Source: AP-15 sp963789025
GTDB lineage: Bacteria > Pseudomonadota > Alphaproteobacteria > ATCC43930 > CGMCC-115725
Direction: 5' to 3'
Assembly: GCA_963789025.1 (NCBI GenBank)
Contig: CAWBIT010000008.1
Coordinates: 1,388,141-1,452,140 of the forward strand
DNA length: 64,000 nucleotides
Positions 44,636 through 53,627 of this stretch are shown here, one piece after another. The notes under the pieces were generated by a model. It was not told the DNA's origin. It made no database searches and saw only the letters and a list, made by a program, of their open reading frames with translations. The position numbers and the translations under genes were made by a program. How positions within the stretch are numbered: the stretch's first letter is position 1; each line of letters begins with the position of its first letter.

Positions 44636-45970
44636 ATGAAATCCGTGCACCTTGCCTTGCAACGATTGATGCTGGCCACCTCGACGCTGCTACTGCTAAC
44701 CCTCTCGGCTCTTGCGCAAGCCCCGGCGCCGGCTGCCCCGGCGGCCCCGAAGCTCGATTCGGGCGACACCGCGTGGATGCTGACCTCCGTGGCGCTCGTG
44801 CTGATGATGACCATCCCTGGTCTTGCACTGTTCTACGGCGGCATGGTCCGCAAGATGAACGTGCTGGCGACGGTGATGCAGAGCTTTACAGTGACCTGCC
44901 TGGTGACGGTGTTGTGGGTGGTCATCGGCTATAGTTTCGCATTCACCCCGGGATCTCCATTCCTCGGCGGCACGAGTCGGTTCTTGCTGTATGGGATGAC
45001 TCTCAACTCGGTGAACGATCTGGCAAAGACCATTCCCGAGTCGGTCTATATGTGCTTTCAGATGACCTTTGCGATCATCACCCCAGCGCTGATCTGCGGC
45101 GCTTTCGCCGATCGCATGAAGTTCTCTGCATTCCTCTGGTTCATCGGGCTGTGGAGCGTGTGCGTCTATTGTCCGATCGCCCACTTTGTGTGGGGACCGG
45201 ACGGGTTCCTCAATGATGCGGGCGTGCTCGACTTTGCCGGCGGAACCGTCGTGCACATCAATTCCGGTTTTGCCGGCCTGATGGCGGCTCTAGTTATGGG
45301 CCGGCGGCGCGGATATGCGACCGAGCCGATGCCGCCCCACAACCTTGTACTCAGCGTCATCGGCGCTTCGCTGCTCTGGGTCGGCTGGTTCGGTTTTAAC
45401 GCCGGCTCCGCAACGGCAGCCAATGGTAACGCCGGCATGGCGATGGCGGTGACACAGATAGCGACCGCGACGGCGGCTCTCGCATGGATGCTCGCCGAAT
45501 GGATGCTCAAGGGAAAGCCGAGCGTGCTCGGGATCATCTCGGGCGCGGTCGCCGGGCTTGTCGCGATCACGCCGGCCTCGGGTTTTGTCGACCCGCGCGG
45601 CGCCCTGATTATCGGCGTTGCGGCGGGCGCCATCTGCTATTGGGCCGCCACGGGTCTAAAGCACGCGCTCAGATACGACGACAGTCTCGACGCCTTCGGC
45701 GTGCATGGTGTCGGCGGCATGGTCGGTGCAGTCTTGACCGGTGTGCTGGCCGTTTCATGGGTCGGCGGCGAGGGCAAGAGCGGCTTGATCGACGGCAATC
45801 CGCATCAGGTCCTCGTGCAGCTCTACGGGATCACGGTCACGGTCGTGTATGATGTCGTCGTCTCTCTGATCCTGCTCAAACTGGTCGATCTTACGGTAGG
45901 ACTTCGGGTCGACGCCGAAGTTGAACGCGAGGGTCTCGACCTAGCGCTGCACGGCGAAGCAGTCCAGTAG
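44636..45970 (+). CDS. amtB: ammonium transporter (AmtB) 2
   Basis: A 444-residue Amt with a signal peptide (LLLLTLSALAQ). Pore His in GGTVVHINSG and FGVHGVGGMVG; the C-terminal cytosolic tail binds P-II. GGAGGAAG is 5 nt before ATG 44636. It is followed by glnK after 31 bp, the reverse of the glnK-amtB order in enteric bacteria. Confidence 0.95.
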   Translation: MKSVHLALQRLMLATSTLLLLTLSALAQAPAPAAPAAPKLDSGDTAWMLTSVALVLMMTIPGLALFYGGMVRKMNVLATVMQSFTVTCLVTVLWVVIGYSFAFTPGSPFLGGTSRFLLYGMTLNSVNDLAKTIPESVYMCFQMTFAIITPALICGAFADRMKFSAFLWFIGLWSVCVYCPIAHFVWGPDGFLNDAGVLDFAGGTVVHINSGFAGLMAALVMGRRRGYATEPMPPHNLVLSVIGASLLWVGWFGFNAGSATAANGNAGMAMAVTQIATATAALAWMLAEWMLKGKPSVLGIISGAVAGLVAITPASGFVDPRGALIIGVAAGAICYWAATGLKHALRYDDSLDAFGVHGVGGMVGAVLTGVLAVSWVGGEGKSGLIDGNPHQVLVQLYGITVTVVYDVVVSLILLKLVDLTVGLRVDAEVEREGLDLALHGEAVQ

Positions 45971-46001
45971 TCCCGTCGAGCTCAATGCGAGGCGAAATGC
46001 G

Positions 46002-46340
46002 ATGAAAAAGATCGAAGCGATCATCAAGCCGTTCAAGCTCGACGAAGTGAAGAACGCGCTCCATGAGGTCGGCATCACGGGGATGACGGTCACTGAGGTC
46101 AAGGGCTTCGGGCGGCAGAAAGGGCACACGGAAGTCTATCGAGGGGCGGAGTACGTGATCGACTTCCTGCCCAAGCTCAAAATCGAGGTCGTGCTCGACG
46201 ATGCGATTGTCGAACGAGCGTTGCAGGCAATCGAGGACTCTGCCCGCACGGACAAGATCGGCGACGGCAAGATCTTTGTGTTGCAGGTCGATCAGGCCAT
46301 CCGGATCCGAACCGGCGAACAGGGACCCGACGCCGTGTGA
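46002..46340 (+). CDS. glnK: nitrogen regulatory protein P-II
   Basis: A 112-residue trimeric P-II. The T-loop KGHTEVYRGAEYVIDF contains Tyr51, the uridylylation site; GDGKIFVLQVDQAIRIRTGE is the second signature. It binds 2-oxoglutarate and ATP/ADP and blocks AmtB when nitrogen is plentiful. It lies in the amtB operon. Confidence 0.96.
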   Translation: MKKIEAIIKPFKLDEVKNALHEVGITGMTVTEVKGFGRQKGHTEVYRGAEYVIDFLPKLKIEVVLDDAIVERALQAIEDSARTDKIGDGKIFVLQVDQAIRIRTGEQGPDAV

Positions 46341-46341
46341 T

Positions 46342-46372
46342 GGGGTGCCGGCAAAGCCGGAGCACCCCTTAT
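46342..46372. terminator. bidirectional hairpin between glnK and ribB
   Basis: GGGGTGCCGGC-AAA-GCCGG(AG)CACCCC forms an 11-bp stem with a 2-nt bulge, followed by TTATT on the plus strand. It lies between the convergent stops of glnK and ribB. Confidence 0.55.
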
Positions 46373-47448
46373 TCGAGCGGCTCGGTTGCGCTGATCTCGA
46401 TGCCGAAGCCGGCGAGCCCGACATAGGTGCGCGAGCGGGTTGCCAGCAGCTGAATCGATGAAATCCGCAGGTCGCGCAGGATCTGCGCTCCGAGTCCTAC
46501 TTCGCGCCACTGGACATTGCGCTCCTGCTCCGAGCCGGTGCCCTCTTCTGCAACGGGAGAGGCCGGCACCCCCGACGTACCGTCTCGCAGATATACGAGG
46601 ACGCCCCGCCCGGCGGCATTGAACCGGCTCAGCGCGGCATGGATGGGTTTGGCGCCGCCGAACACGTCTTCGAGCACGTTGGCGCGGTGGAGCCGTGTCG
46701 GGATGTTGCTGCCGTCGCCGATGTTTCCATAAACGAACGCGTAGTGGTGGACCTTGTCGAACGGCGTTACATACGCGTAACCACCGAGTTCGCCGATCTC
46801 GCTCGCCACGGTGAATTCGGCCACCCGGGTCACGAGCTTCTCCCGTGCCTGGCGATAGGCGATCAGATCGGCCACCGATATTCGCCTCAGGCCGTGGTTT
46901 TTGGCGAAGCTCCGGACCTGCGGGCCGCGCATCACGGTGCCGTCGTCGTTGACCAGCTCGCAGATTGCCGCCACCGGCTCGATGCCGGCGAGCCGGCAGA
47001 GGTCGATCGCCGCTTCGGTGTGGCCCGAGCGCATCAACACGCCGCCATCCTTGGCGATCAATGGAAAGATATGACCGGGCCGGACGAAATCCGAGCGGCC
47101 TGCATTGTTGTTGGCGAGGTTACGGATTGTCGCGGTGCGGTCGTCGGCGGAGATCCCGGTTGTCGTGCCGTGCCGATAATCGACCGAAACGGTAAATGCC
47201 GTGCCGTGAATGGCGTCGCTGTCGGCAACCATCGGCGCAAGATGCAGGCGCCGCGCGATTTCGGCGGTCAATGGGGCACAGACGATGCCGCAGGTATTGC
47301 GGATGATGAACGCCATTTTCTCCGGCGTCGCGAGTACCGCTGCGAGGATCAGGTCGCCCTCGTTCTCGCGGTCGTCGTCATCGGTGACGACGACGATTTC
47401 GCCGTGGGCGAATGCTTCGATTACTTGCGGAACACTGGACTGCGACAA
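46369..47448 (-). CDS. ribB: 3,4-dihydroxy-2-butanone 4-phosphate synthase with degenerate RibA domain
   Basis: A 359-residue RibBA-type protein. The RibB half is intact: DDDDRENEGDLILAA and RSGHTEAAIDLC. It makes the four-carbon precursor of riboflavin from ribulose 5-phosphate. In the RibA half the three zinc Cys are absent (TRLHRANVLEDVFG where Cys are expected), so GTP cyclohydrolase II activity should be lost, as in many alphaproteobacteria. Start TTG 47448 has GGGAGA at ideal spacing; upstream GTG 47463 is an alternative. Confidence 0.88.
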   Translation of the reverse strand: MSQSSVPQVIEAFAHGEIVVVTDDDDRENEGDLILAAVLATPEKMAFIIRNTCGIVCAPLTAEIARRLHLAPMVADSDAIHGTAFTVSVDYRHGTTTGISADDRTATIRNLANNNAGRSDFVRPGHIFPLIAKDGGVLMRSGHTEAAIDLCRLAGIEPVAAICELVNDDGTVMRGPQVRSFAKNHGLRRISVADLIAYRQAREKLVTRVAEFTVASEIGELGGYAYVTPFDKVHHYAFVYGNIGDGSNIPTRLHRANVLEDVFGGAKPIHAALSRFNAAGRGVLVYLRDGTSGVPASPVAEEGTGSEQERNVQWREVGLGAQILRDLRISSIQLLATRSRTYVGLAGFGIEISATEPLE

Positions 47449-47468
47449 AGTTTGATCTCCCACCGCGG

Positions 47469-47861
47469 CTAATTGAAGCCATTGGCGTTCAAGAACCTCG
47501 GATTGGCGTCGCGCAGCTTGGCGATCGTCAGGCGCCACAGTATCTCGCGCGCGTGATGTCCGCGAGGTCCACCTTTCTCGAATGTGCCGGCGCGAAGGTC
47601 GCGCGCGAAGCGGCGCAGGAGCCCTGGCTCTCCCTCACCCCCCTCGCCGTACAATTCCTCCAGCTCGTGGCGTATCCCCAGTGCCGGGGCGGTGCCCGAG
47701 AGAGCTTCGCGCTCGGCGATGGCCATGCTGTTGGCGATGAGGCGCGCCTCGAGATGCGCCGCCGGCGGCAGTAGCGGCATCAGCTCATTCAACAGCACGT
47801 CGCGGGCGAGGGCGAGCAGCGCCGGTCCGGTCGGCAAATCACGCACGGCTCGCCACTCCAC
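47469..47861 (-). CDS. DUF6285 family protein
   Basis: A 130-residue helical protein. The pattern LLALARDVLLNELMPLLPPAAHLEARLIANSMAIAERE fits DUF6285. Its start overlaps the phosphotransferase 3' end by 23 nt, and the two usually travel together, often with an acyl-CoA dehydrogenase. The function is unknown; a role with the kinase-like partner is likely. Confidence 0.75.
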   Translation of the reverse strand: MEWRAVRDLPTGPALLALARDVLLNELMPLLPPAAHLEARLIANSMAIAEREALSGTAPALGIRHELEELYGEGGEGEPGLLRRFARDLRAGTFEKGGPRGHHAREILWRLTIAKLRDANPRFLNANGFN

Positions 47862-48918
47862 CCGGGTCGAGTAGCATCAGGATCTCCAATTCGCACTCGG
47901 TCGCCCGCCTTCCGGTCAGCGCAATATCGAGATTGCGCTCCCCCCCGATCATGTGGCGGTCGCTTTGCTGCAGCGCGATCACTGCCCAGCGAATGCTCGC
48001 GAGCACCTCCCAAAAGAACACCCGCCGCGGGTCGACCGGTCGCCTCGACTCGCTCTCGTATCCCCGATAAAAGGGCGCGCGGTCGGCGATCCCGCCGGCT
48101 TCACGGTCGAGCCGCGCAAAGCGCCACCCTTTGCAGCAAAACCAGCCGATGTCCTCGTGCGGGTCGCCCCAGCCGGAAAATTCCCAATCGAGAATCCCGG
48201 TCAGCGCGGCGCCGTCCAACAGGTAATTGCCGGTACGAAAATCGTGATGGCAAAGGACGGGGTCGGCCGGCGGCGGAATATGGGTTTCAAGCCAACGGAT
48301 GCCCCATTCGAGCACCGGCCGCGGCGTCGGATGATCGTCGAGATAGGCGCGAAACCCGGCGATCTGCTGCGCCGGCCCGACCTGTTCATAGGGGGCGAGA
48401 AATGCGAGATCGGTGCGCGGCGGCCGGATCGTGTGGATCCGAGCGAGCTCGCGCCCGAGCCGCTCGGCGATCGCGGGGAGCGCCGGTTCGAGGGCAGGAT
48501 CTCGGGTAATCCTGTGGGCTGCGGCGGTCCCCTCGGCGCGCCGCATCGTGAAGAACGGCTTGCCAATTATCTCCCGATCGTCGCTCGCCCAGAGCGGCTC
48601 GGGAACCGTCACTCCGGCCGCGAAGGCCGCCTTCAGCACGGCGAACTCTTCGAGCCGGCCGAGACTTGCGGCAACCCCGGTCGGCGCGGCCGTGCGCAGC
48701 ACCAGGCGCTGTTCCCCGGCGAACGCACCGCCGGAAAACCGCGCATCGACGGTCCAATTCTCCTGGATTGCGCCGCCCCGCAACGGCGCCAACTCAGTCA
48801 CCTCGACTGCATCTGCGCCACTCGCGGCGGCGAGAAACCGCGCCAACGGCGCGCGGCGATCCTCGGCCGCTGCACCGGGTACGCGCGGCTCAGATTGCGG
48901 CGACCCCGTGTCCGCCAT
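47839..48918 (-). CDS. phosphotransferase family protein (APH-like)
   Basis: A 359-residue aminoglycoside-phosphotransferase-fold protein. VLCHHDFRTGNYLL holds the catalytic Asp and ILDWEFSGWGDP the metal Asp; the N-lobe has LRGGAIQENWTV. In acyl-CoA-related clusters this group acts on acyl or alcohol substrates rather than drugs. It overlaps the SDR gene by 29 nt, so SDR, this gene and DUF6285 form a tight operon. Confidence 0.85.
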   Translation of the reverse strand: MADTGSPQSEPRVPGAAAEDRRAPLARFLAAASGADAVEVTELAPLRGGAIQENWTVDARFSGGAFAGEQRLVLRTAAPTGVAASLGRLEEFAVLKAAFAAGVTVPEPLWASDDREIIGKPFFTMRRAEGTAAAHRITRDPALEPALPAIAERLGRELARIHTIRPPRTDLAFLAPYEQVGPAQQIAGFRAYLDDHPTPRPVLEWGIRWLETHIPPPADPVLCHHDFRTGNYLLDGAALTGILDWEFSGWGDPHEDIGWFCCKGWRFARLDREAGGIADRAPFYRGYESESRRPVDPRRVFFWEVLASIRWAVIALQQSDRHMIGGERNLDIALTGRRATECELEILMLLDPGGVASRA

Positions 48919-49663
48919 CGACTGCGATTACCGCGCCGGTCATGTAGGCGCCCGCCGGCGACGCCAGCAGCAGCATCGCGCCGTCGAGGTCCCGCGGCTG
49001 CCCGATATGGCGCAGCGGAATGCGTGCTTCGAGCCTCTTGCCCGCCTCGGAACGAAAGAAATCGCGATTGAAATCGGTCTCGATATAGCCGGGCGCGATC
49101 GCATTGACGAGAATGCCGTAGCGCGCCAGCTCCATCGCCAATACCCGGGTCAAGTGGATCAGGCCCGCCTTTGCCGCGGTGTAGCTCGGCACGCTGGCGA
49201 TGGTGCGCTCGCCGAGGACGGAGGCGATATTTACAATCCGCCCGGGCCGCTGCCGCTCGACGAGATGTTGGGCGAACTCGCGCGCCATCAGCCAGGCGCC
49301 CTTGAGGTTGGTGTCGAGGACGTAATCCCACTCCTCTTCGGTATGCTGCAGCACTGGCTTGCTGACGACAACGCCGGCATTGTTGACCAGGATGCTCAGC
49401 GGCCCGAGCTCGTTTTCGACGGTTGCGACAGTGGTGGCGACGCTGTCGGACCGGGTAACGTCACAAGCGATCGGCAGGCTGTGGCCTCCGCCGGCTGAGA
49501 TCTCGGCGGCCGCTTCGGCGAGCCGATCCCCTCGGCGCGCGGCGAGTGCCACCTTGGCCCCCGCGGCGGCGAGAAGCTCGGCGAGGTGTCGGCCAATCCC
49601 GCTCGACGCGCCGGTGACGAGCGCCACTTGGCCATCGATGGAGAAGCTCGGCAGGGGAGTCAT
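48890..49663 (-). CDS. short-chain dehydrogenase/reductase
   Basis: A 257-residue SDR. VTGASSGIGRHL binds NAD(P), VNNAG is present, and the active site is S...YTAAKAG (Ser-Tyr-Lys). MTGAVIAVDGGHG ends the family fold. ATG 49663. Likely reduces or oxidises a hydroxyacyl or alcohol made by the neighbouring acyl-CoA ligase pathway. Confidence 0.92.
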   Translation of the reverse strand: MTPLPSFSIDGQVALVTGASSGIGRHLAELLAAAGAKVALAARRGDRLAEAAAEISAGGGHSLPIACDVTRSDSVATTVATVENELGPLSILVNNAGVVVSKPVLQHTEEEWDYVLDTNLKGAWLMAREFAQHLVERQRPGRIVNIASVLGERTIASVPSYTAAKAGLIHLTRVLAMELARYGILVNAIAPGYIETDFNRDFFRSEAGKRLEARIPLRHIGQPRDLDGAMLLLASPAGAYMTGAVIAVDGGHGVAAI

Positions 49664-49705
49664 CGCAAATCCCCCTCCCCCTGGCCTAGCCAGCACGAGG
49701 GCGCC

Positions 49706-49841
49706 ACCCTCACCCACCAAGCGCTGCACGCTTGGTCCCCCCTCTTCCGCGGTGCGGGAGAGGAGCTCCGCCGCGGTTTTACGATAGCCCCTCTCCTGCA
49801 CCGCGGGAGAGGGTGCCGAGCGCAGCGAGGCGGGTGAGGGT
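49706..49841. repeat. dispersed repeat with ACCCTCACCC ends, copy 3
   Basis: Begins ACCCTCACCCA and ends GGGTGAGGGT, with inverted CCGCGGTGCGGGAGAGGAGC / CTCTCCTGCACCGCGGGAG arms inside. It fills the gap between the SDR and acyl-CoA ligase genes. See also 10737 and 15341. Confidence 0.75.
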
Positions 49842-49856
49842 GCGTCCGCTGTGTGT

Positions 49857-51509
49857 TCACGGAGCAATTTCCTTGGCGCGGTCGCGCAATTCGAATTTCT
49901 GGATCTTGCCGGTCGAGGTCTTCGGCAACGGACCGAACACGATCGTCCGCGGCACCTTGTAATGCGCGAGATTGGCGCGGCACAAGGCGATGATGTCCTC
50001 GGCCGATGCCGGGCCGACGTCGGGTTTGAGCGTGACAAAGGCGCACGGGCTCTCGCCCCAGACCGGGTCGGGTCTGGCAACCACCGCCGCCTCCATGATC
50101 TGCGGATGGCGGTAGAGGGCGTCCTCGACTTCGAGCGAGGAGATGTTTTCGCCGCCGGAGATGATGATGTCCTTGGAGCGGTCCTTGATTTCGACATATC
50201 CGTCCGGATGGCGGACCGCGAGGTCGCCGGTATGGAACCAGCCATGCTCGAACGCGGCTTGGGTCGCGGGCGGGTTCTTTAAATAACCCTTCATCACCGT
50301 GTTGCTGCGCAAGACCAGTTCGCCAAGCGTGCCGCCGTCCGCCGGAACATCCGTCATCGTCTGCGGATCGATGACGCGCTGGCATTCGAGTGTCAGATAA
50401 TTCACCCCCTGCCGGGCCATGCGGCCCGCGCGCTCAGATAACGGAAGGCCGGCCCATTCCTCCTGCCAGGCGCAGACCGTCGAGGGCCCATAACTTTCGG
50501 TCAAGCCATAAAGGTGAGTGACGCGGAATCCCATCCGTTCCATCGCCTCGATCACCGCGGAGGGCGGAGCAGCGCCGCCGGTCGCGACCTCGACGACGTG
50601 ATCAAACCGCCGCTTAGCGGTGTCCGGCGCGTGCACGAGCATGTTCAGCACGATCGGGGCGCCGCAGAGATGGGTAACCCGATGCTCGGCGATCGCGGTG
50701 AAAATCGCCGCGGGATCGACCCGGCGCAGACAAATATGGGTGCCGGCCACTGCCGTCACTGCCCAGGGATAGGTCCAGCCGTTGCAGTGAAACATCGGCA
50801 GGGTCCACAGATAGACCGAGCGGTGATCGAGCCCGAAGGTGATCGCATTGCCGAGCGCATTCAGAAAAGCGCCGCGATGGTGGTACACGACGCCTTTGGG
50901 ATTGCCGGTCGTGCCGGAAGTGTAATTGAGCGCGATCGGCTCCCATTCGTCTTGCGGCCCCGACCACGCCGCCGCGGGATCGCCTTCGGCGAGAAAGCTC
51001 TCGTATTCCGTCCCGCCGGGCGGAATACCGCCGACCTCGTCGTCAATTTCCACGAGAGGGATTGGTTCCGGGAGGGCGACTAGCGCCTCCTTTACGATCG
51101 GCCAGAATTCGCGGTCGTAGATCAGCAGTTTCGCCTGCCCATGCGCAAGGATGAAGGCGATCGACCGCGGGTCGAGGCGATAATTCAGCGCGTTGAGGAC
51201 CGCACCGGCCATCGGCACGCCGAAATGTGCTTCGAGCAGCGCCGGCACGTTCGGCGCCAGGACCGCTACGGTATCGCCTGGCGTTATTCCGCGGCGGCGC
51301 AAGGCATCGGCGAATTGGCGGCAGCGCTGATAGAATCCGAGATAGGTGAGTCGGGTGGTTTGGTGAATCGCTGCGAGCTTGTCTGGATAGACGTGGGCGG
51401 CACGCGAGAGGAATCCCAAAGGGCTCAGAGCCGCGAAATTCGCCGTGTTCCGCGCGAGGTGCGGCGCATCGTAGAGTTTCCGACTTGGCGGGGGTTCGAC
51501 CGACGACAC
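49857..51509 (-). CDS. acyl-CoA synthetase (AMP-forming)
   Basis: A 550-residue ANL-superfamily enzyme: P-loop NYTSGTTGNPKG, ATGGAAPP, HLYGLTESYGP, FHTGDLAVRHPDGY and the C-terminal Lys in KTSTGKIQKFELR. PMFHCNGWTYPW is typical of the medium-chain/aryl acid ligases. It activates a carboxylic acid to its CoA ester. It is upstream of the SDR-phosphotransferase operon across a repeat. Confidence 0.92.
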   Translation of the reverse strand: MSSVEPPPSRKLYDAPHLARNTANFAALSPLGFLSRAAHVYPDKLAAIHQTTRLTYLGFYQRCRQFADALRRRGITPGDTVAVLAPNVPALLEAHFGVPMAGAVLNALNYRLDPRSIAFILAHGQAKLLIYDREFWPIVKEALVALPEPIPLVEIDDEVGGIPPGGTEYESFLAEGDPAAAWSGPQDEWEPIALNYTSGTTGNPKGVVYHHRGAFLNALGNAITFGLDHRSVYLWTLPMFHCNGWTYPWAVTAVAGTHICLRRVDPAAIFTAIAEHRVTHLCGAPIVLNMLVHAPDTAKRRFDHVVEVATGGAAPPSAVIEAMERMGFRVTHLYGLTESYGPSTVCAWQEEWAGLPLSERAGRMARQGVNYLTLECQRVIDPQTMTDVPADGGTLGELVLRSNTVMKGYLKNPPATQAAFEHGWFHTGDLAVRHPDGYVEIKDRSKDIIISGGENISSLEVEDALYRHPQIMEAAVVARPDPVWGESPCAFVTLKPDVGPASAEDIIALCRANLAHYKVPRTIVFGPLPKTSTGKIQKFELRDRAKEIAP

Positions 51510-51735
51510 GGTAACCGTCTCACTGCCTCATACGATCCCGGCATCCTCACGGGGCGCCGCGTCAAGGTCAAGCGGCGGAGTGGGGCTTTGGACATGGATC
51601 GGATTTATCCCGGTCAATGTAGGTTACCGCGTGGGATACGGACTTAGACGAGAGGCACTCCAGCATCGGTGATGTCGTCATACTGGATATTGCGACCTTA
51701 GGAAGAGGGGCCGGGACGACCCCCACGTGGAGGGT

Positions 51736-52917
51736 TCAATGCTGGGTGGTGATCCCGCGGAAGGCGACTTGCACCCTTTTCTGGTACGCTTCGAAATCTC
51801 GAAATAGGGCCTCTTTCTGGTACGCTTCGAAATCTTGGAATAGGGCCTCGCGTTTTTTCTGATCGAGTGGGAGCCCGGCCTTTTTTAGCCATTGCTCGGC
51901 ACCGGGGTACCGGGTCCATCCTGGCACCGTGGAGGTCACATCAAACTTCTGCCACTTCGGATGGGCGGCTTGGATGTCGTTGAGATGAGTAAAGAACGCT
52001 TGCACAAAGCGAGTCACTCGCTGGGACCGGTCAGATTTGCCGGGCCAGTTGTAGGCTACCAGAACGGTTCCAAGCTCGACAGTGTTGACCGGTGTCTCTT
52101 TCGAAACGAGTTCTGGGTAGTCATCATTGTAGATCGTGACTGGCGTATAAGCGTCTGGTAAATTTCCACCGATCTGGATGAAGTGAAGGTTTTCATCCGG
52201 GCGAATACCCCGGAACATGCGCGCCGGCTTGGTTGCCACATAAACCATCGCGGCGATCTCGCCGCGACGCAGTTGATCCAGGGCTACCTGATGGGGCAAA
52301 GTTGTGACATCCGGTTGAACCCCGTGGGCGTTAAAGATGTTCGTGGCTGTAATAAAGGTTCCGCTGTCTCGTCGCCCAAAATTGACCTTCCTGCCCTTCA
52401 AATCTTCAATCCAATGGAAATCCGGACCGGCTAGCACATGAACGTGTTGATCATAGAGCTTTGTGATGTATCGCAGATAGTTTTCTACACCCGGGAATGG
52501 CGGTTTGCTCTTGATCTCGTCGAGAACATCCATTTGGATGATGCCGAAATCAATGCCGCGGGTCAGCAGCACGTCTTTCACATTCTGCGCGGCTCCCGCA
52601 CCAGCTATTGGCAATAATCGAACGCCACCTTGGTCTGCGGCCAGTGCAATTGCCATATCGGTGGTATCGTCGGTGCCTTCTGAGACAATTCCAACGAGAC
52701 CCTTGTTGGCCTGAAGCCGCATTTGAAGACGGACCTGCTCTGCCGGGTCCATCCGGTGAGCCGCGGGCTTGGGTTTCGGCCTGGATTTAGGAACCGGGAC
52801 GGAATATTGCTGTTCACTTTGGACAATCTCCTCGTCAATCTGATCAGCCCAGATTGTCGGTGGCAGCAACAATCCAGACATTGCGATTGCGATTGCGATT
52901 GCACTCGTGTATCTCAA
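51736..52917 (-). CDS. TAXI-family TRAP transporter substrate-binding protein
   Basis: A 393-residue exported protein. Signal about 1-25, then a Pro/Lys linker (VPVPKSRPKPKP), then the TAXI domain: GLVGIVSEG, DFGIIQMDVLDEI, GRRDSGTFITATNIF. At the C-terminus a 12-residue unit EALF(Q/R)DFEAYQK is repeated from a 36-bp duplication. TTG 52917 with GGGAGGTG before it is chosen over GTG 52932. No DctQ/DctM permease is nearby, so it is an orphan. The gap 51510-51735 holds no gene. Confidence 0.85.
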   Translation of the reverse strand: MRYTSAIAIAIAMSGLLLPPTIWADQIDEEIVQSEQQYSVPVPKSRPKPKPAAHRMDPAEQVRLQMRLQANKGLVGIVSEGTDDTTDMAIALAADQGGVRLLPIAGAGAAQNVKDVLLTRGIDFGIIQMDVLDEIKSKPPFPGVENYLRYITKLYDQHVHVLAGPDFHWIEDLKGRKVNFGRRDSGTFITATNIFNAHGVQPDVTTLPHQVALDQLRRGEIAAMVYVATKPARMFRGIRPDENLHFIQIGGNLPDAYTPVTIYNDDYPELVSKETPVNTVELGTVLVAYNWPGKSDRSQRVTRFVQAFFTHLNDIQAAHPKWQKFDVTSTVPGWTRYPGAEQWLKKAGLPLDQKKREALFQDFEAYQKEALFRDFEAYQKRVQVAFRGITTQH

Positions 52918-53381
52918 TGTCACCTCCCACACGTGTTTTAACCGGGAATCAACACGCGCAGGATGATCTTGGTTCCGAAGTGGCTCGTTGGACCAATCTC
53001 ACCGAAATCGCAGAGCAGTAGCTCGGCAGCCCATGTGGCCCGCTTCGCGGAACCACCGGGTGGGGCCGGTGGCATTGCCGGACTGCCCCTTCGCAACCGG
53101 GTCGCCGTCGGCCGCTCCTAGCTGTTTTTGCTGTTCTTTGCAGCGGAACATCAGCGAAACCAAATAATGATTCAATTGTCTGCCGACGGATCAGCGAGCC
53201 GTGCTCGACTTGCGCGTCGCGGCCTCCTTGCGCTGGGCAGTGGATGCCCGAAGGCCCGGTCAAGCAGGTTAGAGGCGGGGCGGACACCATGCGCGTCGAC
53301 ATGGGCCGACCTCGGCCGGGCGGAGACTTTTTCGATGTCGCCGTCGGGTATCGTCGACCGGCAGAGGCCTGCCGCCGCCGA
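52918..53381. other. stretch without a supported gene
   Basis: About 460 bp. A 196-codon minus-strand frame crosses it but has no family sequence and overlaps the small gene at 53382 in another frame. I see no promoter or repeat I can stand behind. Confidence 0.4.
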
Positions 53382-53627
53382 TTATCGGTTCCGCCCGGAA
53401 AACAGCCAAGATAGCGCGCGGCGGTTGCTTCGCTGCCGCCGCTTGGCACGGAAGCTCCTCGCCGCCATAACGAGCCCGACATGATCGGCGCCCTCGAGAG
53501 CCAGCACCTCCGCATCACTGAGGCCCGCAGCCCGGGCAATGTCGGCGGGCCGTCGCAGGAATTCGGCGAGAGTGGCCTCGTCGGAATACAGCCGGGCGAG
53601 GAACCCCTCCAATGCCGGCGAGCTCAT
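53382..53627 (-). CDS. small partner protein of the DUF692 operon
   Basis: An 81-residue helical protein: LEGFLARLYSDEATLAEFLRRPADIARAAGLSDAEVLALEGAD, then a basic tail. This ARLY(S/T)DEA...RFL..P pattern is seen as a short domain next to or fused with DUF692 enzymes and LigA-like proteins. Its ATG overlaps the DUF692 stop by 4 nt. By analogy with the small partners of MbnB, TglH and BufB it may present the substrate, though it is much smaller than those partners. Confidence 0.65.
   Translation of the reverse strand: MSSPALEGFLARLYSDEATLAEFLRRPADIARAAGLSDAEVLALEGADHVGLVMAARSFRAKRRQRSNRRALSWLFSGRNR

Noticed and set aside
52949..53539. 196-codon minus-strand frame
   Set aside because: It overlaps the small DUF692-operon gene in another frame and has no recognisable sequence.
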